64,000 nt of DNA from Clostridium septicum (GTDB lineage: Bacteria; Bacillota; Clostridia; Clostridiales; Clostridiaceae). Where the stretch lies: contig NZ_CP023671.1 of NCBI RefSeq assembly GCF_003606265.1, forward strand, positions 992,001 through 1,056,000, given 5' to 3'. Both the position numbers and the translations under genes were made by a program. Shown piece after piece: positions 36,698 through 46,571 of the stretch (its first letter is position 1; every line of letters starts with the position of its first letter). The notes under the pieces were generated by a model. That model saw only the letters and a program-made list of their open reading frames with translations, made no database searches and had not been told where the DNA came from.

Positions 36698-36733
36698 TTT
36701 AGGTAATTTCAAAACAATTAAATAATTATCTTT

Positions 36734-37417
36734 TTAGTTTTCTATATTTAATTTTAATATTTTCCCATCTTTCATAAACAGTGTTTTATCACTATAACTA
36801 GCAACTAGTTTATCATGGGTTACAACTATTATTGTCTTGTTAAATTCTTTATTTAATTTTTTTAATAATTCCATTATGCTTTTTGTATTTTGTTCATCTA
36901 AAGCTCCTGTTGGCTCGTCTGCTAAAATAATATCAGTTTCTTGAGCCAAAGCTCTTACAATTGCAACTCTTTGTTGTTGTCCACCTGATAATTCAACTAC
37001 CCTCTTTTTCCTTAATTCATATAAACCTAATTCTTTCAAATATTTTTCTACTACTTCTTTTTTATATTTAGATTTTTCTTTTCTAAATTTTAAAGGTAAT
37101 AGGCAATTTTCCATAACACTTAAATCTCTAATTAAAGCGAAGTTTTGAAATATCATAGCTATATCTCTATTTCTTATTTCTGATAGTGAATTTATTTTTT
37201 TAAAGTCTATTTTATTACGTTTTAAATAGTACTCACCATTGTCAGGTGAATCTATACAACCTAAGATATTTAATAAGGTACTTTTTCCACATCCTGATGG
37301 TCCCATTATTGAAATAAATTTACCCTTTTCTATTTCTAAATCTATACTATTTAATGCTTTTATTTTATTACCTCTATATCCATAAAACTTATTTATTTTA
37401 TTTAACTTTATTATCAT
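36734..37417 (-). CDS. ABC ATPase of the second MacB/LolD-type module
   Basis: 227 residues. Walker A GPSGCGKST, Q-loop FQNFALIRDLSVMENCLLPL, signature LSGGQQQRVAIVRAL, Walker B IILADEPTGALD, switch His VTHDK. LolD/MacB class. The start overlaps the stop of the preceding permease (ATGA), so the two are coupled. It is related to the ATPase at 33261 and lies in the opposite direction. Confidence 0.93.
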   Translation of the reverse strand: MIIKLNKINKFYGYRGNKIKALNSIDLEIEKGKFISIMGPSGCGKSTLLNILGCIDSPDNGEYYLKRNKIDFKKINSLSEIRNRDIAMIFQNFALIRDLSVMENCLLPLKFRKEKSKYKKEVVEKYLKELGLYELRKKRVVELSGGQQQRVAIVRALAQETDIILADEPTGALDEQNTKSIMELLKKLNKEFNKTIIVVTHDKLVASYSDKTLFMKDGKILKLNIEN

Positions 37418-38637
37418 TCTGTGAATCCTCCCATTATTTCCTTTGGAGTTAATCTATTTATCCTATTAAAAATTATTTTCAAAGAAGTTATTAATATAAT
37501 TATTAAAACTACTGTAGAAACAGCTAAACTACTATATTTATATTTGTTATAAAATACTCTAAATATATACTCACTATTTTTTATGTAAAATACATATCCT
37601 AAACCAATAGCTATTACTATAAAAGATAGAAATTCTCTTGCAAAAATACAAAATACTTTCTTTTTACTAATTCCAATAGAATATAAAGTTCCTATAATAT
37701 CATGACTCATTTTCACCTTAAATACTAACGTCATAACAATAGATAAAATAGTTAATATTGTTAGTATTAATGTTTTAGTTATTTCAAAAGCTATTTTAAA
37801 TCTAATATCATTTAAATGTGTCTCTAACTTTACAGCGTAATCTGATACTGTTACTGCTTCTAAATTTTCACCTAAAACACTTTTTACCATATTTTTTGTA
37901 CTTTCAATATCCTTATCTCCATATACAGTTATTGGTTCATAACTAAAATATTTTATTATATAATCTATACTAATTGGCGTTAAAACCTTATCATCTAATG
38001 GCTTTATTCCTAAAATAGTATTATATCTTGGAGCTATAAAGGAATTTTTATTTAATATGCCTTTAACTATAAATTTCATTCCATTATATTCAAACTCATC
38101 ATTTATTTTAAGACTACATGATAGATTATTACCTATTACTATAGGGCATATTTTATTTTCTTCATCTATTTCCCATATATCTTCTATGTTATCATCACTA
38201 ATAATTTTATTTTTATAATACTCTATACACCCTTTATTAACTTTTATATTTTCAATATACCCTTCGCCATTGTATTTCTCTGACATTTTAACAGCAATTT
38301 CCTTTGCTTTAACTCCCAATACTTCTTCTGGTATAGCTTCTTCTTCTATTTTATTTAATTTATTAAAACATATTCCATATTTAATATTATTTTCTTCAAA
38401 TGACTTTATTAATTCTTCAAAGTCTAATTTTGTACCATATAATTGAGATTTTGGAAATGTTAGAAATGCTCCTTTTTCCATTGGAAAATTATTTTTATAA
38501 TAATTAATAAAATTGCTATTAAATTGTATAAGTGCTGCTAAAGTACTACTGTAATATATCCATAATATTACTTGTATAACTATAAGTATATTTGTAAAAA
38601 AACCTTTTTTTCTATTAAAAAATAAATATTTTCCCAT
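37414..38637 (-). CDS. FtsX/MacB-type ABC permease (second module)
   Basis: 407 residues: membrane segment 13-32, a large external domain of about 240 residues (EYNGMKFIVKGILNKNSF and similar beta-rich stretches), and three membrane segments at 283-303, 330-350 and 365-390. The same length and layout as the 32037 permease. Directly follows the other permease with a four-base gap. Confidence 0.8.
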   Translation of the reverse strand: MGKYLFFNRKKGFFTNILIVIQVILWIYYSSTLAALIQFNSNFINYYKNNFPMEKGAFLTFPKSQLYGTKLDFEELIKSFEENNIKYGICFNKLNKIEEEAIPEEVLGVKAKEIAVKMSEKYNGEGYIENIKVNKGCIEYYKNKIISDDNIEDIWEIDEENKICPIVIGNNLSCSLKINDEFEYNGMKFIVKGILNKNSFIAPRYNTILGIKPLDDKVLTPISIDYIIKYFSYEPITVYGDKDIESTKNMVKSVLGENLEAVTVSDYAVKLETHLNDIRFKIAFEITKTLILTILTILSIVMTLVFKVKMSHDIIGTLYSIGISKKKVFCIFAREFLSFIVIAIGLGYVFYIKNSEYIFRVFYNKYKYSSLAVSTVVLIIILITSLKIIFNRINRLTPKEIMGGFTE

Positions 38638-38641
38638 ATGC

Positions 38642-39688
38642 CTACCTTATATCCTCTAATATATTAAATCTAAGAACATTAAATAATACAATAAAATTAG
38701 CTACAATAAATATTAATATAGTTAACCCTATTGTTATTATTACATTATAAATACTAATAGGATCAAACATGACTTTCGTATAAAAACTATTTGCAACTTT
38801 TATAGTAATAAATGATGTTAAAAACCCTATTGGTAATGCTTTTAAGTAAATTTTTGATACTTTAGAAAACATGTATTTTACTATATCCTTAGGTTTAGCC
38901 CCTACAAGCCTCATTATAGCTAAATCTCTCTTTATATATTGACAATAGAATATTGAAAATATAACTAAATTTAAGAAAGCCACTAATACCATAAACATAT
39001 TTTCTTTTATTTCTGGAATTCTTGTAAGTACAAATTCACTTACCTTTTCTTTTGGTATATCACTAACTTTAATACCTATATCCTTTATATTTTTAACTTT
39101 ATTTACTTCTGTTTTATCAACAACAACTACGTTATTTTCCGTTACAAATTCATAGTCTGGATGTGTTTTTATAGGAATAAATATTTCTCCTGTTAACCAT
39201 TCTTCATTTTCTATAATTCCTACTACTTCAAAATTTTCTTTAAATAGCTTAATATAATCTTTATTATCAACATTAATAATACACTTTTTAAGTTTTGATC
39301 CTACTACTGCTACTTTCTTACCTTCGTCTATTTCATTATTAGTTAAAATACGGCCAGTAATTTTACAGTACTTTTCAATATCAGCTCCTGAGGTTACTCC
39401 TACAACTTTACCTACATAATTGACAGATTCTGCTTCAATTTTTTCTACTATCTCAGGTGTCATTATTTGTTTTACTTCTCTCTCATTAAGTAATTCAATT
39501 AAATCCTTTCCTGAATTTTTCCCTTCAATCTGAACATATTTTAATTTATCTTTAAAAGAATTACGGCTAGTAACCATTTTAAAAGTAGTCTCACTAGCAC
39601 TTATAATAAAACTAAATGAAAAAATTGATATTATAAATGTTATTATTAAACAAATTTCAACTTGTCTATGTTTTGTTTTTCTATTCAT
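38642..39688 (-). CDS. FtsX/MacB-type ABC permease (second module, first gene)
   Basis: 348 residues: a membrane segment at 11-30, external domain to about 230, then three membrane segments. RDLAIMRLVGAKPKDIVKYMFSKVS is the coupling loop. This is the promoter-proximal gene of a permease-permease-ATPase operon read leftward, a mirror image of the operon at 30942-33953. No peptide gene or response regulator is beside it, so the trigger and substrate are unknown. Confidence 0.8.
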   Translation of the reverse strand: MNRKTKHRQVEICLIITFIISIFSFSFIISASETTFKMVTSRNSFKDKLKYVQIEGKNSGKDLIELLNEREVKQIMTPEIVEKIEAESVNYVGKVVGVTSGADIEKYCKITGRILTNNEIDEGKKVAVVGSKLKKCIINVDNKDYIKLFKENFEVVGIIENEEWLTGEIFIPIKTHPDYEFVTENNVVVVDKTEVNKVKNIKDIGIKVSDIPKEKVSEFVLTRIPEIKENMFMVLVAFLNLVIFSIFYCQYIKRDLAIMRLVGAKPKDIVKYMFSKVSKIYLKALPIGFLTSFITIKVANSFYTKVMFDPISIYNVIITIGLTILIFIVANFIVLFNVLRFNILEDIR

Positions 39689-40229
39689 ATTAATACCTCT
39701 ACATTTAAATAGACTACCTTACTATAAGATAATCTATCTCTACTAAATATAAAATTTTTAATGAATGTATTACTACAGCGCCATAGTTATAATACATATA
39801 ATAATCGTTATGACCTTTTAATAACAATTATTTATTAAATTAAATAATTTCTTATTAATAATAGCATGTTTTGGATAAGAATTTTGTAGAAATTTGTAAT
39901 TATATCTATTTTGTTTATATTTTTTGTATTTATTTATAATTTTATTGAAAATTATATTTACTTTTCCATTAAATTCTTGTTTTTTGAATATATTCCCTTA
40001 TTAATAGAATTATTTTTACTATATTTTATTTAGATAATTTTGTAATTTGTTATATAGTATCAATTAATCTTTATAACAATTCAACAACCTAAAAAATCCC
40101 TAATATTTTTTATATGGAAGGTTTTAGGATATACTATTACAAGTGACATTTATAAATATTTTGTTTAAAATATTTATAGAATCTGTTAAGTAGTTATGAA
40201 AAAATAGCTTGATTTTTCATAGAATTACT
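39689..40229. other. Intergenic region between ABC module 2 and the insertion sequence
   Basis: No gene seen. It should hold the ABC operon promoter (minus strand). A perfect 12-bp inverted repeat with a 4-base loop (about 40150-40178) lies near the insertion sequence and may have been the insertion target or an old terminator. Confidence 0.5.
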
Positions 40230-41428
40230 TGCTCTTTGAAAATTATATAAGTTTGAATGTTTTATTGTATGGCAAATAAGCCTACAATAGCATTGATTTT
40301 TTGCAGGTTAATCAAAGGTATTAAATTTAATTAAGATGCTGAAAACCAAGAGTTTTTAGCAAAGCTATCGCTTATGAAGCCGGCAACTTCTGCTGGAGTA
40401 CAGTTATTTAATGATCCATGTGGTCTAATAAAATTATAGTGAAAGATAAATAAATATATAAGGTTATTAGCTTTCTGAAAAGAGTTGAATCCTTTCTTGG
40501 TTTTATACCAGGCTTTAAATGTTTTATTAAATGATTCAATTAAATTATTATTTGTATCACTAGACATTGGAGCTACAGGAATATGAGTTGTATTGGGCAA
40601 TAGCGTAGCCACGGCTTCATTATATGAAGGTAATCTATCAGTTATAAAACTAACTGGTTCACCAAATTTTTTAGCTTCATTTACCAATGTGTACGCTGAA
40701 TCAGAACTTCTAGATTTAGTTAAATGAAATGCTAAAATAAATCTAGTTTCTGAATCAATAGCTAACCAAAGGTAGTATCTTTCACCATTAATAAATACTA
40801 CTGTTTCATCAGCGTGCCAATCGTCAGATTGTAGGTTTAAACTAGCTTTAAATTTATCAGCCTTTTATTTAAAGAAAGGTTCAAATTTATTAGTCCAACT
40901 GGCTATCGTAACATGAGATACCTTAATTCCAGAGTTAATCATCAAGAATTGAGAAATAGCCCTTGTTGATGAATTATTTAAAAAATAGAGTGTGAGTGTA
41001 GTTAATATAACATGAAGTGGAAAACGCATTCCTTTCATAGAAAGGGAGCCGGTAATAGCTTCGCTAGAAGCATTATCTATATTAAGAGAATGATGATTAA
41101 CTATAATATGGTTACATTTTTTATTATTACATTTATAGCGATTATAATGTTTGTAGGAATGATGTAAGTAAATGCCTTTACCGCACTTAGGGCATCTAGG
41201 ATAGTTTTTTAAAACTCGGCTACTGACTTTGTCAGGAGCGAATTGTCGCTTGCAATTTTGGCATTGATATTTTTGATTAGCCTGATTGTCTAAACCAAAC
41301 TTATATAGTTTATTTGAATGACAGCGAGGACATTTAATATTTGTTTTGTTCATTGTTCTTCTCTCCTTTTCTAGGGGGAAATTAGTTCTTGTCAAACTTA
41401 TTGTATTTCCTAGAGTTGAGAAGAGCAA
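40230..41428 (-). mobile_element. Insertion sequence with DDE transposase (IS6/IS240-like), decayed
   Basis: About 1.2 kb. Imperfect terminal inverted repeats: TTGCTCTTTGAAAATTATAT at 40230 and, as the reverse complement, TTGCTCTTCTCAACTCTAGG at 41428; both also contain ATAAGTTTGA slightly further in. Contains one transposase reading frame with a nonsense codon. No clear target duplication was seen. Confidence 0.75.
40331..41353 (-). pseudogene. DDE transposase with one in-frame stop
   Basis: About 340 codons from an ATG with GGAG upstream. Two N-terminal zinc-ribbon-like units (CPRCHSNKLYKFG, CQNCKRQF, CPKCGKGIYLHHSY), then a DDE core: first Asp in DDWHADETVVF, second in FITDRLPSY, Glu in NLIESFNKTFKAWYK, and the family ending RPHGSLNNCTPAEVAG. 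All read in one frame except a TAA at 40865-40867 (FFK then stop then KADKFK), most simply an AAA to TAA change. Without suppression no active enzyme is made. Confidence 0.85.
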
Positions 41429-41476
41429 TGTTCATATAACTTAACAGATCGAATATAAATTATTGGAGGTTTTTTT

Positions 41477-41812
41477 ATGAAAATATCAATAGAAGAAAAA
41501 AAATTAACTGCTTTATTAAAAATATTCTACTCAGATTATTTTGATGAATATTTAAATCATATGATAGATGGGGATGAAGAACAGTCTGTAGTAACTTTAT
41601 TTAAAGGTATGGAGTTTTTTCTAGAGCTTGTGAAAGAATTGGGAATTAAATTCAATTATAGTGATATAAAAGATTATATAGTACAAGAATATGAGAATGG
41701 AGAAGAAATTTATAATAATCTAAAAAAACAATATAATTTGGAATTTGACGAATATATGGAAAAGGAAAAAGATTTTGAAGATATATTTGGATGTAAATTG
41801 CAAGACTTCTAA
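41477..41812 (+). CDS. Small acidic protein of unknown function
   Basis: 111 residues, acidic and helical, no signal: EKKLTALLKIFYSDYFDEYLNHMIDGDEEQSVVTLFKGMEFF and a Glu/Lys-rich end. TGGAGG precedes the ATG. It begins 49 bases after the end of the insertion sequence, which may have cut it from its promoter or from a partner gene. No family recognised. Confidence 0.6.
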   Translation: MKISIEEKKLTALLKIFYSDYFDEYLNHMIDGDEEQSVVTLFKGMEFFLELVKELGIKFNYSDIKDYIVQEYENGEEIYNNLKKQYNLEFDEYMEKEKDFEDIFGCKLQDF

Positions 41813-41832
41813 ATTATGAAGGGGGATATATT

Positions 41833-42113
41833 ATGCGTATAAAAAACAGAAGAATATTTTTGTAAATCATTCTAATTCATTTTTATTTGGAAACAACTCT
41901 ATAAATATTATTTCTAGAAGAACTGGATTCACTAACTTCTTAAATTCATCTAAATACAAAACATCCATATTAAATGATGGTAAAAATTTAAATGAATCTA
42001 ACATAAATATTTCTTGGAGTAATGATGATACTGCCTTAATAACTTTAACTGGAGAAAAGCAAAATCCTGAATTAATAACTGTAAAATTTAGTACTGATAT
42101 TATTTACAAATAA
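41833..42113 (+). pseudogene. Small protein gene with a one-base deletion
   Basis: ATG with GGGGG before it starts MRIKNRRIF, then a stop after a five-T run. If the run had six T the reading would go on as FVNHSNSFLFGNNSINIISRRTG through ISWSNDDTALITLTGEKQNPELITVKFSTDIIYK to 42113, 93 residues in all. The C-terminal ISWSNDDTALITL piece resembles DUF5412-type proteins, weakly. It is 20 bases after the 111-residue gene and was probably in its operon. Confidence 0.65.
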
Positions 42114-42437
42114 ATTTTTACTTTTTACATATTATTCTATATAAATAACTTTATTTTTTCATTATTTCCTGGGTAATTTTTATATTTTTACATAAAGACC
42201 TTTTATAATCATTTTTATAGTTTATTGATATAAATATATTAACATTATGAAATATTTTTAATTTTTTATTTTATATCATTTTACAAATATTATCATTAAA
42301 TTTAAAATATGTTATATTCATAAAACTTTATTTTGTAAAAATTATGTAATTATATCATCAAAATATTTTATATAATTAAATTTATAATAAATATTTCAAC
42401 TTTTAAATAGTATTAAATTAAGATAGGAGGGTTTTTT
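42114..42437. other. Intergenic region
   Basis: 324 bases of very AT-rich DNA, no gene, repeat or hairpin recognised. Probably carries the promoter of the 42438 gene. Confidence 0.5.
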
Positions 42438-42977
42438 TTGAAGAAATATAACAAAAATTTACTCATTATTGTTTTACTTATTACCAATGTGATATTTATT
42501 GCTACTACTGTTGTATATAAATATAAAAGCACCAATTCTTCCTTAAAGATATACTCCATTAAAGGAGAAAATTCTGACATGAAAATTAATGATGGATTTA
42601 TACTTTTATCTAAAGATAAAGAACTTCTTAATGGTGGTAATGTAGAGTTTTCAGGTGATAGTATTCCAAATATTAATTATTACTCAAAATCTATATTTAT
42701 AGACAAGCATGGTGAAAGAGATACTATTTTATTGAATTCCATTTCTCATGAAGGAGATTATAAAGTTGATTCACTTCGTGATGAATTACTTGCTAATAAG
42801 ACTATTGGAACAATAAGTTCTGAAACTTTGTTTAGTAATACTGATATTGATTCAATTAAAGATAATCTTTATTTTTGTTTTGAATATAAAACTACTAATA
42901 ATGAAAAGAAGGAAATAGTTGTTAAACTAGATGTTAATGAAGTTAATCTAAATAGCGTAAATCTTGTTAGTAATTAA
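42438..42977 (+). CDS. Membrane-anchored or secreted protein, unknown
   Basis: 179 residues. TTG start with AGGAGGG upstream. One hydrophobic segment at 8-27 followed by KYKSTNSS, so either an anchor or an uncleaved signal; no lipobox Cys. The rest looks beta-rich with no motif I recognise (INDGFILLSKDKELLNGGNVEFSG, NYYSKSIFIDKHGERDTILLN). Single gene with a terminator after it. Confidence 0.6.
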   Translation: MKKYNKNLLIIVLLITNVIFIATTVVYKYKSTNSSLKIYSIKGENSDMKINDGFILLSKDKELLNGGNVEFSGDSIPNINYYSKSIFIDKHGERDTILLNSISHEGDYKVDSLRDELLANKTIGTISSETLFSNTDIDSIKDNLYFCFEYKTTNNEKKEIVVKLDVNEVNLNSVNLVSN

Positions 42978-43031
42978 TAGCTAAAAAGGGTTTTAATATA
43001 AGTTAAAAATTTCCTAGCTAAAATTTATAAT

Positions 43032-43072
43032 AAAAAGGATGTATCTAAGCTAAATTTTGATACATCCTTTTT
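43032..43072. terminator. Bidirectional terminator
   Basis: 14-bp stem AAAAAGGATGTATC/GATACATCCTTTTT between convergent genes at 42977 and 43074. Confidence 0.85.
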
Positions 43073-43073
43073 A

Positions 43074-43403
43074 TTAATTATCTTTTTTACATTTAAAAAA
43101 TTGATGATAAATAGTTATTACTAATCCTAAAATCACAATGGCAGCTTGGCTTATCATAATAAAATTATAATATTTTTCATTAATGAATATACCTATAATA
43201 GCAATTATTATTACGCTTACTCCTATAGTTAAAAGATCTTTTCCTACAATTTTAGATACCTTATCTTTATCATGTTTGCTCTCATCAAAAAAATTAAGGA
43301 TATCTCCTGCATTAAAAAATTTAATTATTGATCCTAAAAAGGTTAATATCCCCCCTACTAAGAAAGCAAATACAAGAATTCCTGTTAAATCTGCTGGTTT
43401 CAT
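43074..43403 (-). CDS. DUF3784-like small membrane protein
   Basis: 109 residues, three membrane helices (8-30, 53-72, 80-102). Between the first two is FFNAGDILNFFDESKHDKDKVSKIVGKDLL, resembling the AGYNTLSKEEKEKYD...GK block of DUF3784 proteins. AGGGGGAG precedes the ATG. Function unknown. Likely in one unit with the 43470 gene. Confidence 0.62.
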   Translation of the reverse strand: MKPADLTGILVFAFLVGGILTFLGSIIKFFNAGDILNFFDESKHDKDKVSKIVGKDLLTIGVSVIIIAIIGIFINEKYYNFIMISQAAIVILGLVITIYHQFFKCKKDN

Positions 43404-43469
43404 AAATTCTACTCCCCCTATAGATTATTAATATATCTTTATAAAAGCTCTTATTTGTTGAAATATATA

Positions 43470-43775
43470 TTAATCCCCATGATTTAAATTAGCAAAATAT
43501 CCAACTAGACTCATCATAAATCCTGTTGTAATTATATATATTGGTAAGAAATACATAGCAATACTCCAAAACATACTTGTAAATATATAAGTATGGGTTA
43601 AGTAAAAAGTTAATATGCCAATTAAAGTTAGATGTAATCCAAAGATAATATTTTTTATTTCGCTAATCTTCTTAATCTTTTTTATAAAACTAATATTAAT
43701 TATGCAACTTAAAATGATAAAGGTTATACACATTTGAATAGTAGTTCCAAACAATAAAACTGTAATTTTATTCAT
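43470..43775 (-). CDS. Small membrane protein
   Basis: 101 residues, three or four hydrophobic segments with a short basic loop KKIKKISEIKN. AGGGGGATAA precedes the ATG. Located 66 bases upstream of the DUF3784-like gene on the same strand. Family unknown. Confidence 0.6.
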   Translation of the reverse strand: MNKITVLLFGTTIQMCITFIILSCIINISFIKKIKKISEIKNIIFGLHLTLIGILTFYLTHTYIFTSMFWSIAMYFLPIYIITTGFMMSLVGYFANLNHGD

Positions 43776-43963
43776 TGAAATTATCCCCCTTTTTATTCAC
43801 TAAAGGACAAAATAGTAACTATAGTAAATTTTATCCTATAAAAAACAATTATATACGGTATATCTTTTCACTCTTTATATTTATAATACACAATTTATGT
43901 ATATTTTTCCACATAATTTAAATTACTTAGTTTTAAAATAATAATTAAGTTATCTATTCCATT

Positions 43964-44089
43964 CTAAGATAATATAACTTCTATTCCTTCATGATTTAAC
44001 CCCCATGATTTAACTTCATATTCACTATATAAAGCTCCAGCATCTGATTTTATAAATAAAAGTATATCTTCTTTTATAATTCTTTTCAT
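43964..44089 (-). CDS. Possible small protein or truncated gene start
   Basis: 41-codon frame, KRIIKEDILLFIKSDAGALYSEYEVKSWGLNHEGIEVILS, with codon use like its neighbours but no good ribosome site. It may be the N-terminal remnant of a longer gene. Nothing else is seen in 43776-44186. Confidence 0.3.
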   Translation of the reverse strand: MKRIIKEDILLFIKSDAGALYSEYEVKSWGLNHEGIEVILS

Positions 44090-44186
44090 ATTATTGTTAC
44101 ATTCTTTTCATATTATTTTCATTCTATAAACACTTTTTATTTATTATTATATTAAAAATAATAAAAGTAAATTTAAGAATAAGAAT

Positions 44187-44224
44187 AAAAAAGACAAGAT
44201 TTATTTATAAAATCTTGCCTTTTT
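44187..44224 (-). terminator. Terminator of the C39 peptidase gene
   Basis: Stem of about 15 bp (AAAGACAAGATTT/AAATCTTGCCTTT, one mismatch) ending in T-runs on the minus strand, 20 bases past the gene stop. Confidence 0.8.
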
Positions 44225-44244
44225 CTAATTCTATATCCTCTATC

Positions 44245-45231
44245 TTATATGGCTGTAAATGCCCATAAATTATCTGTTTCTCTCATGAATACATCTAAAT
44301 CCCATGCTTGTTTGCTTTTTATCTTACTATCAGGATCATTTACTATTATTTTATTATTGCTATCAACTCCAGTTAATACTATATAGTGTCCTGTAGTAGT
44401 GAATACCCCTGGTGCCATACTTGCTATTATAGGTTGTCCGCTCTGTAATGTACTTATTATAGCATCTGCACTTAGTGGTAACTCTCTCCCATTTACTCCA
44501 AATTCTATAGCTCCTTCAGTCATAAGCTTCCAATCTGAACCTACTCCTTCTACTAGATATCCATTTTTTTCACTTGAATCTGAAACAACTTTTGGATTTA
44601 TATGTGTATTACCAGTAAGTCCTACAGCTACCATTGCTAAAGATGTAGGTCCACATCCATTAATAGCTATAAACTCTGAGCCATAATTTTCATATCCCCA
44701 TCGTTCATCCCATTGTATAAAAAGTGGAATTTCCCCTTTTTTATAATCTTTTATTATAGATATATTTTCACCTTTTGATTTTTTATGATTAGGATAATTT
44801 GCAACAAAATCTATAACTTCATCCTTTTTTGATGCTAATTCTAAAAGTTGTTTTGGATATGATTTTATATCACTTAACATCATAGCAACCTTTTGATTAT
44901 CATTAGCCTTTTGTAATAATTTTTGTATCATTAAATCATTGGAGTTTTTTATTTCTTCTGGTATTTTAGATAAATAATCTACCTCTTCTGGTTGTTTCGG
45001 CTGTTCTGGTTTCTCTGACTTTTCTACTTTAACTACTTTGTTTATTTCTTCAACTTTTTTTTCTTTTTCTAAGTCTTCATTATAAAAAATTGAATTAAAA
45101 ACTCCATATCCCATATATACTGCTAATAATATAGCTATACTACCTATTATACGCTTAAATTTTCTTCTCTTTCTTTTTCTCATTTTAATTTCTTTAATTG
45201 ATTTATTAGTTATTTTTCTTGAATTATCCAT
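44245..45231 (-). CDS. Membrane-anchored C39-like cysteine peptidase
   Basis: About 328 residues. Basic N-terminus (RKRRKFKRIIG) and one membrane segment at about 30-48, so the rest is outside. A Glu/Lys/Pro linker (KSEKPEQPKQPEE) leads to a helical part and then a Peptidase_C39_2 domain at about 165-325: Cys in AINGCGPTSLAMVAVGL, His in TTGHYIVLTGVD, Asp in IIVNDPDS. It could cut cell-wall or surface proteins. Start is an ATG nine bases after AAGGAG; a longer TTG reading overlaps that site. Single gene with terminator. Confidence 0.85.
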   Translation of the reverse strand: MDNSRKITNKSIKEIKMRKRKRRKFKRIIGSIAILLAVYMGYGVFNSIFYNEDLEKEKKVEEINKVVKVEKSEKPEQPKQPEEVDYLSKIPEEIKNSNDLMIQKLLQKANDNQKVAMMLSDIKSYPKQLLELASKKDEVIDFVANYPNHKKSKGENISIIKDYKKGEIPLFIQWDERWGYENYGSEFIAINGCGPTSLAMVAVGLTGNTHINPKVVSDSSEKNGYLVEGVGSDWKLMTEGAIEFGVNGRELPLSADAIISTLQSGQPIIASMAPGVFTTTGHYIVLTGVDSNNKIIVNDPDSKIKSKQAWDLDVFMRETDNLWAFTAI

Positions 45232-45434
45232 ACTTTTCAACTCCTTATACAAACAACAAATTCACACTATTTTTTCTAAAATTTATATTACCCTTTTCAA
45301 AGTTCCATATTGTTATACTTTAAGGTTTAAGTAATTTTTCTTATGACAACTCAAATAATTTTTTTATAACAATTTAACTTTTTAAGCCTAATAAAATTAT
45401 GGCTAATCTAAGAAAAATAAAAACTCTCCAAAAA

Positions 45435-45480
45435 TTATATCCTCTCTTATATCCTCTCCTATATAATATACATAGAGAGG
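45435..45480. repeat. 12-bp tandem repeat with matching inverted copy
   Basis: TTATATCCTCTC occurs twice head to tail (45435-45446 and 45447-45458). GAGAGG at 45475-45480 can pair with either copy. It lies about 200 bases upstream of the C39 gene on its strand. The rest of the 45253-45911 gap shows no gene. Confidence 0.4.
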
Positions 45481-45911
45481 TTCTCATTGTAAATATAAAA
45501 AAAAGTATTATATTTATTCTTTTATTTAAAATTATTTTTTTATTTAAATACTTATATTGAAATTATATAGCCTATATTATAATAATATCAATATTCATTA
45601 CATTTATCCATATTTTCCATCAATTTCCTGTAAATACGTAAAATTTCATATTGAAATTCATCCATTAAATAATAGCTTTACTTTTAATAAGTCTAAAACA
45701 ATATTATATAGAAAAGCAATTAAATAAGTTAGGAAAAGAAAATTTTAAAATAGTTTCTCTAAATATTTTTTACTGTATTAAAAATAGAATTTATTGAATA
45801 ATTTAATTAGCTATGTTTTAAAGGTTAGTTTTAGTTTGTCCCCTAATATATAATTAATTCATTCTAAATAATAACTTAAATATATATTATATTAATACTA
45901 TATTGAATAAG

Positions 45912-46178
45912 TTAAGTTATTTTATTTTTGTACAACTTTATTCCTAACCTAGAAAAAAATAACAGGAATAACATAGAAATTACCATATAAATTATTTTAA
46001 CAACTATGCTATTACTTTTAATAGCTAACATAGTAAAAATTATAACTATTCCCATATAGAAAGATGTAATAAACCAAAAAACAATCTTTCTAATAATGCT
46101 ATTAATTTTTTTATTAGTAATTATTTCAAAACATCCATCTAATACCAATGTAAACAACTCTTCTAATATTATATCCAT
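45912..46178 (-). CDS. Small three-helix membrane protein
   Basis: 88 residues. AAGGATGG precedes the ATG. A short amphipathic start (DIILEELFTLVLDGCFEII), then hydrophobic segments at about 30-52 and 57-76. Family unknown. It stands alone. Confidence 0.55.
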   Translation of the reverse strand: MDIILEELFTLVLDGCFEIITNKKINSIIRKIVFWFITSFYMGIVIIFTMLAIKSNSIVVKIIYMVISMLFLLFFSRLGIKLYKNKIT

Positions 46179-46434
46179 AAAACCATCCTTCTTACCTTAA
46201 AAAATTATTTGTATTTTTGGTAATATTTAACTTGCCCATAATTTTAGATTTAAATATAAGATACTTTAATATAGTAATAAGACTTCAAATTGGTATTTAA
46301 TTAAATAATAATAAAATAGGTTTATTATTCTATTACAATATTAATTATACATAAAAAAGTAAATTAATAGTAACAAAATTTATTACAATTAAATTAATTA
46401 TATGTTTTTATTTAATCTTTATAGCAAATTAAAT

Positions 46435-46474
46435 AAATCCAAGTAGGACATAATATTGATTCTACTTGGATTTA
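46435..46474 (-). terminator. Terminator of the type I restriction operon
   Basis: 12-bp stem AAATCCAAGTAG/CTACTTGGATTT about 100 bases past the hsdR stop. The rest of 46179-46571 shows only AT-rich DNA. Confidence 0.6.
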
Positions 46475-46571
46475 AAATTTAATTTTATATCTATACTTTT
46501 ATTAAAAAGAAATTTTACTATTTAATCTTTAAAATAAAAAAAATTTTCTTAAATAACTTATTTATTTAAAT

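Noticed and set aside
39890..40050. Hydrophobic 45-codon plus-strand open frame
   Set aside because: No start codon or ribosome site; low-complexity AT-rich DNA gives such frames by chance.
45253..45911. CRISPR-like repeats in the AT-rich gap
   Set aside because: Only a 12-bp tandem duplication; no regular repeats with spacers anywhere in the window.
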